A DNA stretch of 64,000 nucleotides from Xenopus tropicalis (Eukaryota; Chordata; Amphibia; Anura; Pipidae): the NCBI RefSeq assembly GCF_000004195.4, contig NC_030678.2, positions 64,723,378 to 64,787,377 of the forward strand, in the 5' to 3' direction. A program made the position numbers and the translations under genes. The first letter of the stretch is position 1. Every line of letters starts with the position of its first letter. Positions 12,601 to 27,600 of this stretch are shown one piece after another. The notes below the pieces were generated by a model. The model was not told the origin of the DNA and did no database searches. It saw only the letters and a list, made by a program, of their open reading frames with translations.

Positions 12601-15600
12601 ATAGACAGTTTGACTTTCTAATTTTTGTTGTTGATGCAGGTGGCAACTGAATGGTACAGAGCTGAACCTGACTGCAGATCCCAGCTACCGGTTGGTGGGA
12701 GGCAATTTAGCAATTTCCGGTCCAACACAATCAAAACATGCAGGGACTTACCAATGTATTGCTTCAAATCCCAAAGGCACAGTGCTCAGTAGTGAAGCTT
12801 CTCTGCGATTTGGCTGTAAGTAAAGGAGCCAATGGGCTCATTATTAAATTGGTTTAACTACACAGGCAACACCAGTTAAGGAGGTTGTCCACCATACTAT
12901 GCAGCTGTATTGGTAGGGCTCAGATTTTGCTATTAGTTGAAATGGTTCATGGGCTCAACTAAACTGATTTATATGCTAATGATGAAGTACAGAATTTAAC
13001 ACGTTATTTCCTTGTGTATTCCTATGCCTCAGACCTGCAAGAGTTCCCAGCAGAACAGAGGGACACTGTCAAGGTAACAGAGGGATGGGGTGTTATGTTA
13101 GCCTGCAACCCTCCAAAGCATTATCCAGGTAATAATATAACTTATGAGAGTAACTGTGTGTAGCCATAATTGTACTAAAATATATTTCAACTGAAAATAA
13201 GTTTAGCATTAATTAATTAATTGAGCATGTCAGATGCAAGATGATAGAGCATTCTAGAGCCATATGTCAATCAGGAAGAATTAGTGGCTACAAAACAGCA
13301 GATTCCCTGGCCATGGGAAGCCTGGCAAGAGGCCCTGAGAAAGGTCCCATGGACTGCAATGTCACGTTGGCTGTGTATGCACATTTAAATATTTTATTTA
13401 ATATTGGCCTTTGTGGCTGATGTCTTGAACCAAAGTTTTACCCAAGCAAGTCTTGTAAGTAAGCTAAGTACTGAACTGTATTTATACAGCCCTGCTAATG
13501 CAATGCTTTAGTCATAAACACGAACAGGGATGCAATTATCAGAAATTAACAGTGCAAATAAATACCTTAGTGTTAGGAGTTTTAATACATAGTTGAACAC
13601 CCTGTCTCAAAGAACCTACAAACTATGTTGTAAAAATTAGGTATGGTGTGCAAAAGAAATGACCTTTTTCTAAGGAGATTTGAAAATAGATTTAGGGACA
13701 GATTTATCAAAATGTGACTTAAGAGTTTAAAATAAAAGTTCCACCAGCACACCTCTACTTCCTCCAGTAGTAAACTCAGTGAACAGCCTAGATGGTCGGC
13801 ATCCTAACAGGAACAAAAAAGGAAGATGACTGGAACAGTGAATATAATGCAAGCGGGGCTTAGCCTCTGCGTGTTAATTAAATGTAGCAGCAACGTTTCA
13901 GGGGGCGTACACCTTTGTCAGGCATACAAACCAGTGCGGTGTAAGTAGTTAAATAGTCACACAATTAATTACCAAAAATAATTACACAATTAACATATTT
14001 ATTGTTTAATAAATGCAAAGATCTGAAATTCCATAGTGACAGTTCTCAATATAAAAGGAAACTGAATGCCCATGTGCAAGTAGTTCATAAAGTAAGCATA
14101 ATTCCAAAAAATTGAGAAAAAATAAGTCCATAAATAAATTAAATCACCTACCAAAGTAAGTCTAGACAATTAACTACGCAAATTATACCCTTTAGAGCAG
14201 GGACGTCAAACTCAATCACCTAAGGGGGGGAAATCTAAAACACAGGCTAAGTCGCAGGCTGAATTTTTTATTAAGATACTGTACGGTCAGGCTCAGTCAC
14301 AGTGCAGTTCATTACTATGGAATTGTTAGTGTATTTATCAATGGGTGAAAGTTAGAACTCACAATTTGATAAATTTGATTTTAAAAATCCCACAGGAATG
14401 AATAGAATATGAGTTAGTTTTTTATGTACTAAACTCACATTTTGATAAATCTGCCCTAAATGTAAGAGCTTGTTAGATCAAGATGGTAAAGCATTCCAGA
14501 GGCTTGTGTTAATCAGGGAAAATGGTTATACAGGTATGTGTGACTCTTGTGGGGGACTGCATGCACAATGGATTGTCTGCTGCACAACATTAGGGTGGGG
14601 TTGGAGTGTATGGTGAGACAAGGGCTAATATATAGAGGGGAGCAGAGGAATGCAGGGCTTTGAAGGGCAGGGCGAAAATATTATACTTTATCTGTCACTG
14701 TATTGGGAGCCACGAGAGAGACTTTTAATAAACAGGTGAAGAGGGAAGTTAAAGAGCTGGTAAAATGATTATGTATGCATGGATGGATTGCAGTGAGTTA
14801 AGATTTTGGGAGACTAGCAGAAATCCATAGTTGAGAGAAAAATTACCTGCAGCAATGTTTTAACAGTGGTGGCCTCTGTGTCACGTATGACACGTTTGAC
14901 GGTTCAGGGACCGCATCAACGAGCCGATGCGGTCCCCGAACCGACTAGATTTTTAAACCTGCCCGATCAAGATCTGGCCGATTTCAGGCCAGATATCGGT
15001 TGGGCAGTTCCGCCAGTAGTACCCATACACGAGCCGATTAGCTGCCGAATCGGTCTAAGGGATCGATATCAGCAGCTTGAATCAGCCTGTGTATGGGGAC
15101 CTTAAGTGCTGTCACTGCTTGTGCTAATAATCCTAAATTATGCAGAATTCATTGGAGAACCTGCAAGCAATGTCCAGCATTTAATGGTGAACCCCTCTCA
15201 AACCCATTTTCATTATTTTTGAATGTATTTTTGAGATTGGTTTGGAAAAAAATCAAATATATTTTTATAGTGTCTATACAGATATTAAGGGGCAGATTCA
15301 TTCAAATGTGGGTTTAGAGCTTAATACATAAAAATTCACCCAAGTGCTTTTCATTCCTACAGTATTTTTAAAAGTGTATTTATCAATTTTACATTTTCAT
15401 TCAGTCATAGAAATTGGACCTTTATTCATCCATAAATTATAACCAGATGTCATTTATAAGCAATAAAAAGTAATAACAATAAAATTGTGGCCTCACATAG
15501 AAAGAGAAAGACTTTGCAGCTGCAGCCAACTTTGATGTGGAAAATATATACACTAGGAAGTAGAATGTGGATTATAATATAGGGATGGCTCCTCTCTCCT

Positions 15601-18600
15601 TTTTCTGTTGCTCAACCACCACCCCTGCTGCCTGGCTGTTATCAACTTTTCTTGTGCCTTATCTGAATAAGTTCACTAGAATAATAAGTTAACTAGGGCA
15701 GGATCAGCCTCAGAGCAATAAATATATTGATAGACAGGCAGCAGAGTCCTCCCCACCTGACCTATTCCGTGATCAACTCTGGCTGAGTCCTGTATGCGTG
15801 TGGATAAGCTTTAACCTCCATGCGCATACAGGACTTTGTCAGATAAAGAGCTTAGCTGCAAATACATAAAAAACATCTTGCCAAAACAACTAGTTGCTCT
15901 ATCTCACCGCATGGTACCCCAACTCAAACCTGCCCTGCCCTGCTTCAGGCTCACACCCAACCACCCCCTCCTTTTGACCAGTAAGGACTGTGCAACTGCA
16001 CACTTTGGAACACATATTTACAGTATAATCTCCTGGTCACAGTCCCCAAAACTTGACTCCCAAATTAGTAGCTATCAGATAGCACAGACAGAGCAGCACT
16101 TATTTGACTGGCATTATATGGGCACAATCAATTACATTCTTCTTATATAAAGAATACATAAGGACTTTTAAAGTTGATGCCGGCTCACAGGGATGTTTCA
16201 CAGGGTTGGTTTACAGGAGGACATGAAACAGGACCTGCCCTCAGGGATCAGGGATGGATAGTAAACAAGTAATTTCACTTAATGTGTTAAAAATATTAGG
16301 GCATCTATAACTGCATATCTGTTTCACTAGTGATTATTATTATCCAACAACTTTTGCACTGCTAAAACTTCAAATGCCAGTTTTCTCCATCATTTGTATC
16401 TTTCTGTCCATTCTCTTTAAGGTTTGTCATATCGCTGGCTATTAAATGAGTTCCCAACATTTCTGAACACAGACAACAGACGTTTTGTGTCCCAAGTGAC
16501 AGGCAATTTGTATGTCGCACAGACAGTAAAGGAGGATGAAGGAGCATATTCCTGTCTGACAACAAGCCATATCTCATTTACAACCAAAAGTGTTTACAGC
16601 AGCTTTACCCAACTCAATGTTAATTCAGAAGGTTAGTCGCTTATGTGATAGTGTTGGTGGTTGTGTTGGGTAAAATGGAAAAAAATGATGGAACCTGAAT
16701 CCAGAGGTATAATATTTTATGCTGTTGTAAACATTTCTACATTTAAACAAACCTGGGAGCTCATTTATCAGTTTCTCTCCATGTAATGACATAATGCCCA
16801 CATTAAAGGAAGTGACAAATGCACTCATGATTTAGTTAATTCATATTCTATAATCCTTTCAAAAATATTACTTAGGTCATCCAAATATGAATCAGTACAA
16901 GTCACATAAAAGACTCTTTTGGGCCTTTTGTGTGATTTGCTTCAGCACCTTTACTAATTAAATTGTGGTATCAAGACTATAAAAAAAATAAATTATGAGC
17001 TACAAAATGTTACACATATATCAAAAGTCACTTACCCTTTGCTTGGAAACTTCTCAATTAATAACCATTTATTTAAAAATAATTTGGTTATAAAGGACTT
17101 AGAAAAAAGAATATTTGCTTAGTCAAATCTTTATGGACCTATATAGAACCTATTGTTTTTATCTGTATGAGGCAGGTGTGTCTTTGTCAGAGACTACTAT
17201 CTGCAGAAGACTTCATGAACATAAATACAGAGGCAAGATGCAAACCACTAGTTAGCCACAAAAATGGACAGATTACAGTTGCGAAAAAGTAATTAAAAGA
17301 GCCTACACAATTCTGGAAAAAATGTTATGTACAGACAAGACCAAGATTAACCTGTATCAGAGCGATAGCAAGAGGAAAGCGTGAAGACAAAAAGGAACTG
17401 CCCAAGATCCAAAGCATACTATTTCATCTGTTAAACATATTGGTGGGGGTGTTTTGACTTGAGGATGTATGGCTGACATAGGTACTGGCACACTTCATTG
17501 ATGATGTAACTGCTGATTGCAGTTGCACAATGAATTCTGAGGTGTATAGAAACATCTTATCTGCTCAAATTCCAGCAAATGTCTCCAAATTTATTGGACG
17601 GCGCTTCATCCTGCAACAACATAATGATCCCAAATATACTTCTAAGGCAACACGGGAGTTTCTCAAAGCTAAAAAATTTTAAAATTCTTGAATGACCAAG
17701 CCAACCACCTATTTAAATCCAATTGAGCATGCTTCCATATGTTGGAGAGGGAACTTAAAGGGACAAGCCCCCAGAACAAGCAGGAGTTGAAGGTGGCTGC
17801 AGTAGGCGCTTGGCAGAGCATTACCAGAGAAGATACTCAGCACCTGGTTATGTCTATATATGGCAGAATTCAAGCAGTCATTGCCTGGAAGGCATGTCGC
17901 AATAAACATGTCTGCTTTAAGATACCTACTATTACTTTGTCCCAAACATTATGGTGCCCTGAAATGAGTGGGACTGTGTATAAAAAGTGTTGTAAATTTT
18001 ACATGGTGAAACTGAAATGTTTTTACACTGAGGAGCAGAGGAGTAAATGAAAGAAAAATGTGTCTTTGTCCTGAAGATTATGGAGGACATTGTATGCCTT
18101 GGAGCAAAAGGTGCGAACCAAAAAGAGGACAGTATACAGTGTGGGCTGGGGTACCTGGGAAAAATAGAGACAATGGTTAGTGATAGCTTTACACAAAATT
18201 TTCTTGTGTCCCACACAACGTAGTTTAAATGCTGTTAAATGTACACCGTGGAATGAACTGGATTCTTTTATTTGTCATTGGGTGTGGGGGAGGAGTGTTG
18301 TTGGTGGTCAGTGCTCACAAAGACCTTAGGCGTCTGTGGCAGGGCCCACCAGGTACAGGTGTCCAGTATCTAATGTTTACACTTTTTGGCAAATATATGA
18401 GCACTCACATAATCATTATAAAGCCTTTGTAGATTTATTTGATCAATTAAATTTGAACAATTAAAATAAATAAATAAAAAAATATATACATATATATGTA
18501 TGTATGTATAATGTATGTATGCATAATGTATGTATAACTTTATTTATAAAGCGCTACTTATGTACGCATCGCTGTACAGTAGAATACATTAATATAAACA

Positions 18601-21600
18601 GGGGGTATTAAAATAGATAAATACAAAGTATTACAATAAGCACAAATAAATAAAAGATACAATTGTAATAAGATGAGTCAAAGACACAAGAGGATGGAGG
18701 TCCCTGCCCCGTAGAGCTTACAATCTATATGGGAGGGTAACTTACAGACACAAACAGGCAAATATAAGTGCTGTAGGTCACAGTGGGTGACATTACAATA
18801 TAAGTGCTAGTTCCCTGGTCAGGTGCTGGGTGAGTGCTCCAAAAGGTAGTCTTTTAGTTTGGTTTTAAAAAGACTGAGGGAGGATTCTCTCCGTAGGAAA
18901 TCAGGGAGGGCATTCCAACTGTAAGGGGCAGCAAGGCAGAAAGGTTTAAGGCGGGAAATAGCAGAAGTAGTGGGGGACGCAACCAAACGATTGCTCTGCG
19001 AGGAACAAAGGAGTCGGCCAGGAACGTACGGAGACACACAATATATATGTTCTTTTGACCATATTTAATAAATATTTTCACATACAATTAACAAGAATAG
19101 AGAATGAGAGATAGTAGATGTTATTTAGTTTATTGTCTTCTTTTACAATTTGTAATAAATGTTTTCCTTGCAGTTAAGCCCCGTACGTATGCACCGAGTA
19201 TTAAAGTGCGGTTTCCTGGAGAGACTTATGCCCTGTATGGTCAGGCAGTTTTCCTAGAGTGCTTTGCATTTGGGAAGTAAGTGAAATAGTACTTTGTATG
19301 TGTGCTTAAATTCAGTGTGCTCTTTTTGTTTCTATACAGTTGCACATAAAAGAAACACATATTTCTTTTCAAGGGTGGATAATGAATAATGTGATGCTTT
19401 TAGTAATATAGCTGAGGTCAGCTGTGCTTGAAAAATGATTGCTCATCTAATGGCAGGGGCGCCTCAAGCAACTCACCTCAGGCAGCAGCAGCCCCCAAGT
19501 TACCAGGAGCAGCAAAAAGCACAATTGTACTATCTGCACTAGAGATCCAGCCCCCTCTTGACTGGAGGCAAGAGGTCTAGAAACACCCTTGTCTAATGGA
19601 GTCCCATAACATTTATAGAGCTACACAGCGCTATTTGATCTTCTTAGGCTTGTTCCTACTCTACTGGTATATTAATTATTTTATCATGCTATACCATTTT
19701 CTTCAGTGTATTTGGTGTTACTGTGTCCTAACTGGTAGATCACCACATTTTCCACAACTTGCTAATAGTTTTAACACATTCTATTTTTAGTCCTGTCCCT
19801 CACATTCGCTGGCGCAAGGTAGATGGCACTCTACCACCCCGATTGCTTGTTATAGATCCTGTTCTGCATTTTCCAAGTATTACATTTGAAGAGGATGGAA
19901 CTTATGAGTGTGAAGCTGTGAACTCAGAGGGTTCCACAACTCACCAGGGCCGAGTAATAGTACAGGGTAAGATAGTCTTTGATAACTTATTATTCATTGC
20001 AAAATATATAATTCAACGTTACTGACCCAGAAGCTGCAAAAAAAACCAAAAACAAAGTATTTTTAAAAAAAATTTTGTTCCCCCTGGTGGGACCTTTGTA
20101 GGGTTGATATTACTCTGCATTCTGCACCTTGTAAAGCCCCAAATGGCCTCAGTATTTGCACCTAAAGCTACCCTGCCTCCCCCATAGTAGGTGTTCTAAG
20201 TACTCAGGTGTAAGGATATAAAAGTACATAGCATTCCATGTACTTAGATGTAAGTTAAGTCTTAAGTCTATATTAATATAATAACAACAGAGCCTAATGA
20301 TCAGCATCATTTCACAGCATCTAGTTACTTTTATCTTGCCATGTCCATAAAAAAGTTAAATATTGTTCCAATGGAAAAGAAACAGACCACAGTCAATAAC
20401 AGTGCACGTGGTGTTGCTTTGAAAAATTAGCCTCAACATTTTCCAGTATTAATGCCTTATTAGTAAGATATTTAGTACTGATAACTTTCCTGTAGGCTAT
20501 TTATGGTAATTATCACAGTATTACCTTTTCTCTTTCTTTTTTTCAGCTCAACCTGAGTGGTTACATGTGATTACTGATACCGAAGCCAAGATTGGCTCTG
20601 ATCTCCTCTGGAGCTGTGCAGCCTCAGGCAAACCACGTCCTACCATCCGCTGGCTGCGTGATGGCAAACCCCTGATGACACAGGTATATCTGTTTATTTT
20701 TGCCTTTTACAAATTCCTAGTATATGCACAGCATAATGTAAAATACTGACAATTATTGCTTTATTTATAAAACTGGCCATAGTGCAAGGAGAGCATGTGC
20801 AGCAGAAAGCACTTGCACTGCACTTGTGCAACTTGCATCAGCATGTTCAAGCCAGCCATGTTCTGTACCAACTGCCATTGTGGTCTGTGTCTGTTGCCAC
20901 TAACTTGGCCATCTGAATAACATATAAGAAGCCACAGATTTCTGTGCTCCAAAACCTAGAGCAGAAACCTTTCTGATGTTTAGACAATAGATAATTTAAA
21001 ACCACTGGGTAAATACTTTTAAGGCAAAATAGCATGCAAATACATTTGTCACGGTCGGCACCCTAAACCAGAACAAATGCCAAGTTCCTTGGTCTCGGCT
21101 CGGCTTCACCAGTAATGTGACCGCCTTTGGCTTCGGGAGGAGCCCTCAGCTACTCAGATGCCACCTGGACTTAACGAGAGGAACAAGGCAGGAGTTCTGG
21201 CAAGCAAAGGGGCACGACTGTAGATAAAGTTAGTTAGGCCGAGATCACGGTACAAATAGGGTTTAAACAAGTTCGTCGTCAGGCAGGCTGGGTCGAGGCA
21301 GGCGGAAAACAGGGATCGTCAGACAGGCAATGGTCAACCAGATAATCAAGTAGCGGGTTTAGGCAAAATCGGAGTCAAAAGTACAAGCCGGGGTCAGGTT
21401 ACGGATTTCAGGAAAGTCAAGAGCAGGCCGGGTCAAAACAGGAGAAATACTATCAGAAATACAGGAACAAGAATGCACAAGGCTCAGGAAGGCACCAGGA
21501 ATCGAATCCTATCACGGGCAACAAAATGTAAACAAACGTCCCTTTAAATATCTTTGAAATTCGCGCCATTGCGCGCTGACGTCATCACGTCAGCGCGCAT

Positions 21601-24600
21601 GCGCCTTTAAATGCGGGAGCGCGCGCGCGCGCGCCCACTATGAGGAAGCCGGCGCATGAGAAGGACGGCGCGGCGGGCGTCCCCGCTGACGGCGGCGCGG
21701 CGGGCGTCCCCGCCGTGCCGGTAAGGCATTTTTTGTTACAACATTATTATGATAGATGTAAAGAAAGGTTTAATTACTGATGCAGTATCTCTTTAAGACA
21801 TATAAGGGTTGATTCACTAAAGGTCGATATTTTGAGCGCTTTTTATAGCATGCGGTAAAAATTTTATCGTGTCGAATTTTTCGCGTCTTAACGCACGATT
21901 CACTAAAAGCATACTTGCGTTAATTTACATGCGATGCTGCTTGCGTTATTTTAGTCGCGAAGACTATTTTCGTGTGGTATTTGACGGAACTGGCGCTAAT
22001 CAACGCATCCCGCGCAAATAGTCGCTGCGTCAAACGCACGCCATATTAGCCATACATGCCATTACTTTCATAAAACTACTTTTATGAAAATGACCATTTC
22101 CTTGGAAACTGGCGGCTGCATCACTCTTGGGCCAACACATACTTGAATAAATCCCACTGCAAAGTCCATATTGTGTTGCCAAAAGCTCATTAACTGTACT
22201 TTTCTATAATTACCCCCTGCCTCAAGTAGGTGTTAATATTCGTATAGACTAATGCAATATTTAGCGTGTCTAAGTGTTTGTGAATCATGCGTTAGTATTA
22301 GTTCTGCGTGCAAATTAACGCAAAGTGTTAAAATTAACGCATGCGGTAGCGCGAAATTTAACACATGCGATATGCGACTTAATGCACGCGATAATACTTT
22401 AGCGAATCGCACATTTTTTTGCATCAATTTTAACGCAAAAAAGCATGCGATATGCGTTATCACACTTTAGTGAATCAACCCTATAGGGTGGTCCTTAAAG
22501 GATTAGTTCACCTAACTTTTATTATGTCAAAGACTGACTATTTTGGCTATTCTTAGTAACTTTCAAATATTTTGTGAATTATTTATCTTCCTCTACTATG
22601 TCTTTATATCGTTGAAATGGGGGTCACAGCCAAAAACTATTGCTTTACACTACAATTTTATTGTTACTTCTCATTATTTATCTTTCTATTTTGGCCCTGT
22701 CTTTTAATATTCCAATATTCCTTTCTAAATACTACATGGTCACAAGAGTAAATTGGACACTACAACAAAAAAAAGGGAAAAGTTGAGCTTACTGCTAAAT
22801 TTTAAACGATTATGTGGGGATGCCATGAGGCTGTAAGCAAGAGGTCCTCTGCGCTCACCCACTATCAATATGTATAGATCATTAAGATGTTCTGTTCATT
22901 AAGCTACCAAGATATGCCCTCCCCTTTAAAGGACAATGAAAGGTTAATATAAATTAAAAGTAAGTCTTAAGGCATTATTTTTAAGTACTTACTGCATATC
23001 TAAATTCCCAGATCCCTGCTTGCTTCTCTGAGATATGGTGCTGGCAGCCTACAGCAGTGTGAAGACTACAGTGACATCACTGAAATCTCTCTGTCCTTCC
23101 TGTAGGCTGCCAGCGGCAGCCTTCCTATTCTCTGAGCATCTGTGTAACTTGATCCTGTCTGCTGTTCTGAGCTACACAGAGGGGAGGGGAGTAGGAAATG
23201 AAACACATGTGCAGTATGAAGCAAGGAGGGAAAGGAAGGGAGAATACCTTTTTAGAGATGGCTGCCTGTTCTAGAAAATGTGAAGTAAGTGTGACTGAGT
23301 AAATATTTGATTAGGTGACCCAAAAGTGTGGCGTTTTTACTAAACAATAGGAGGACTATTGGGCAGTATGCTTTTTAAATTTTGACTTGCATTCTCCTTT
23401 AAGCAAAAGATAGCTGCTGAAATTTCAAACTAGAGAGGGTGCTGAACAAAAAACTATATAGTTAAAAAAATACTGTATATAGCCCATTGTCTGTAACTGT
23501 GTACATAAAATGTGAACTACATTTATTTATTTCCCAAGGGAATATATTTAGAACAGTAATGTTTTAATCTCATTTTTAACAATAACCATTTCTGTTCCCT
23601 GTTTTGAGATAGAAACCTAATGACCTAATGAGTGCATTATGGTATGATCGTAGTGCCACAGTTCATGATATTTAGAAGCTTTAGAATGTTTGTTTAACAA
23701 ACATTAAATTAAATAATATTATGGCCACTATTACCCAGGAGTATTTGTACATTTGCAATACAATTTCTACTATTAGAAATTGCTACACAGTATTGCATTG
23801 TTTCTGTTAGTAACCTATTGCATGAAAGTGTCAGGCACTACATTTATGAACTTGTTTTCTAAAAGTGTCCTGGCAGTATTGTTGCCCTAGTCAATATCTG
23901 AGTAGTAAAAATCCACCATTAGTAGGAGAAGTAGTAGTAGTATACTCCTAAGTTAACTTGCCTGTCTGTATACAAAGTGTAAAAAGTTCAATCCATATGA
24001 CTTCAGCTCTCTCATTTCCCACCATAGCTTCTTCCTTTATACCGGGTTTCAAATCATGCAAATTACACACACATACTTATTACCCTGTCCTTCCAAAAGA
24101 AGGTATAACCTTCTGTATTTTCCAGCTGTGTGACTTATGATTTAACAATACCAATAGCCTATTCTTAGCAGCCTTTGAAATGGTCTTCATTTTTTTTATA
24201 GTCTTTTAATTATTTGCCTTTCTCTTCAGACTCAAAACTATTTGTTCTGTGACACTACAATGTTATTGTTATTTTTATTTTCTATTACTGTTAGGCCTTC
24301 CTTTATTTATATCCATGTCTCTCTTTTAAACCACCTGATTGCTATGTTCAATTGTACCCTAGCAACCCAATAGCGGCTGAAATTCCAAACTGGAGAACTG
24401 CTAAATGAAAAGCTAGTTAATTAAAAACACAAATAATAAAAATATGAAGACTAAGGGGCTGATTTACTTACCCACGAACGGGTCGAATGGAGTCCGATTG
24501 CGTTTTTTTCGTAATGATCGGTATTTTGCGATTTTTTCGTATGTTTTGCGATTTTTTCGGATTCTTTACGAATTTTTCGTTACCAATACGATTTTTGCGT

Positions 24601-27600
24601 AAAAACGCGAGTTTTCGTATCCATTACGAAAGTTGCGTAAAAAGTTGCGCATTTTTCGTAGCGTTAAAACTTACGCGAAAAGTTGCGCTAACGCTACGAA
24701 AAATGCGCAACTTTTCGCGTAAGTTTTAACGCTACGAAAAATGCGCAATTTTTCGCGTAAGTTTTAACGCTACGAAAAATGCGCAACTTTTTACGCAACT
24801 TTCGTAATGGATACGAAAAACTCGCGTTTTTACGCAAAAATCGTATTGGTAACGAAAAATTCGTAAAGAATCCGAAAAAATCGCAAAACATACGAAAAAG
24901 TCGCAAAATGTTCGTTTTCAAGTCGGAACTTTTCCAATTCGGGTCGGATTCGTGGGTTAGTAAATCAGCCCCTAATTGTAGATTGTCTCAGAAAAGCTCT
25001 TTACATCATATTAAAAGTTAATTTAAAGTATACTTCCAACAAATTAAAATTTAGTGTACATGTATTGTATATATTTATTTGTATTTATATTATTTCCACT
25101 AGGCCAATATTCCTTGGCCTGGAGCACAATATTTGTACTTGGATAGAAAACTGGCTGAAAAATAGATTACCATTTAAGAGTAAATGGAACATTTTCTAAT
25201 TTGACCGGTGTTGTTGGAGTCTTTCCTTAGTCCTTTGCTTTTTAACTTGTTTATTAATGACATGGAGGTGGGCAGTGAAAGCAAGGTTTCTGTTTTGGGT
25301 GATAATACTTAATTATGTAGGTTCCATGCAGGATGCTGCCACAGAGGGTTAACCAATACCCCTCTGTGTAGTACAGTATAAAATGCTTTAGCAAAGTCTA
25401 GGTAGTTTACATCCACTGCCATCCCAAAGTCGAGGTTCCTGCTCACCATTAGGCTGGTGGGATGTACAAAAAACATGTTGGCACAAATTATAGTATTGTT
25501 ATGTTCAATGTATTCAAGTATTTTAGCCCTTATTACCCCTTCCAAAAGATTTCCTATTATTGATTATTATTGTCAGACTAAAAGTCTATTGTTTTAGGCT
25601 GAGAATGGGATCCCTTTTTGAATAGCAGCACCACATTGGAAATTCACCAGTCCCTTGGCACCATGCTAGACCTCAGTTAATCCAAAGATGTTTGGAAATC
25701 ACAGAGCTAAGTTTATTTAGTACACGGACCACTAGTTATATTACTAGAATTGGGTCTATTGAAAAGGAAGCCTTCATTAGCTTGTTGCATAGTTGACCTC
25801 CCTCTGATACTAAGGGGCACATTTATAAAAATCAAAGAATTCTAATTTTTTTAATTTTAAAAATTCCAAAAAAACAGCCACAAATGTCTGACATTTACTA
25901 AAAAGTCTGTACTGGAAAAAGTCACAGAAAAGTTGCGAAACCTCGCCTTTTTACATTTCCACACTGAAACCATGACTTTTTCGAATTGTTGCACAAAAAG
26001 TCAGTGTCAAAAATACGAAACCTACAAAGATTTGAAGCAAAAGAAAGATCCTTCAGGGAAGGGAAGGGACATCTGCCATTGACTTCTAGATGATCGGCAA
26101 GTTTTAACTGGCAAATTGTTGAATTCAGATTTTCAGCCGTTTTGTCGCACAGTAAATCTCGAAAAAGTTGTGACTTTTTTTTCTGCAAATTTTAGTCCTA
26201 AAAAAAGAAATTGTAAAAAAAATTTGGATAATTGTAAATGGCCCCCTAAGTGTCCCACCCCTTCTTGTTTCATTTTTTTTTTACTATTTACATATTTAAC
26301 AATGATTTTGTATTCATTTTACTCCTTGCTGCAATACCCTTTTCTATCTCAATTTTACCTTGTCTGACACTTTTTTGGCCTCCTTGTATCTGATAAAACC
26401 TTTAGTTGTCCCAGCTAACTTGAATGCCTTAAAATATGTTTTTTTCTCACCAACCTCAACACCAACACTTTTATATTTGCTTTGTAATATCCTTGCTAAA
26501 AAGGTGAATATACTGACCTATATGTTTATTAAACAACATTTTAAAGACGTTTCATTTGCCTTCTGTGTATAATATATTGCAGAGATGCCCTTATACAGCA
26601 AAAAATTGCATGTCTGAAATTTAGTTTTAATTACTCCCTCCGAGCAACAGAGTGGCTGCCCCCAGAGTATTCTCAGAATCAGCCAGCTCAAAATATACCA
26701 GAACCGAGTTATCACATCTGTTGTTTTGGTCTAGCCATGGAACAGCCACTCTGCCTTATGTGTCATCTATTTATTTTATAGTACCGTTTATACTCGAGTA
26801 TAAGCCGAGTTTTTCAGCACTAAAAATGTGCTGAAAAAGTAGCCCTCGGCTTATACTCGAGCATATGAGTTGAGTCCGTGCATACCTGGCCTTACGCGCA
26901 CTCTGGCTGACTGGCTGAATGCACTCGAACCCCACCCCCCCATGGACGGATGTGTGCCTGTTCGTAGCTGCGTGCGCACGCACTTACTCGCATCGGGCTT
27001 TGGAGCGAGTTGTGTGCGACGCGCATTCAGCCAGAGTCGGCAGGAGTGCGCGTTATGCCAGGTAGGCACAGACACATGTGGAGGGGTCCAGGGAGGGAGG
27101 TATGTCCTTCATACCTACTTACTCGCATCAGCCTTTGGAGCGAGTTGTGTGCGACGCGCGTTCAGCCAGAGTGCATACCTGGCATAACGCGCACTCCTGC
27201 TGACTCTGGCCGAACGCGCGTCGCTGGAGTGCGCGTTATGCCAGATATGCACGGACACATGTGGAGGGGTGCAGGGAGGGAGAGAGGGAGGTATGTCCTT
27301 CAAAGGTATGTCTGGTTACGGGGAGAGGTGGGCGCGACAAGTGTGTTCAGACAGCAACTGGGTTGAGGTTTAGAATGGGCGATGGTTTGCTGTGTTGGCT
27401 ACTACAGAAGGGTGACTGTTATATTTATTGCATATTTTTTATCTATTCTGTAGCATGGTGATGAGCCTGGGGTGGAGGGTCAGCGGAGGAAGCAAATACT
27501 TCCCTTTAAAGGGGAACTATAAAAAAAAAAGTCTGAGAGGCTCTTTGCTGAACCTACACTAAAGAAAAAGAGTACTTCTATCTTAGTGACATAAACCAGA

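Noticed and set aside
24487..25021. Overlapping open frames on both strands around the palindrome
   Set aside because: Mirror-image products of the palindromic MITE arms; the same text appears on both strands.
26851..27461. Cluster of overlapping open frames of 60-118 codons
   Set aside because: GC-rich duplicated MITE interior with few stops; no protein features, and several frames overlap on both strands.
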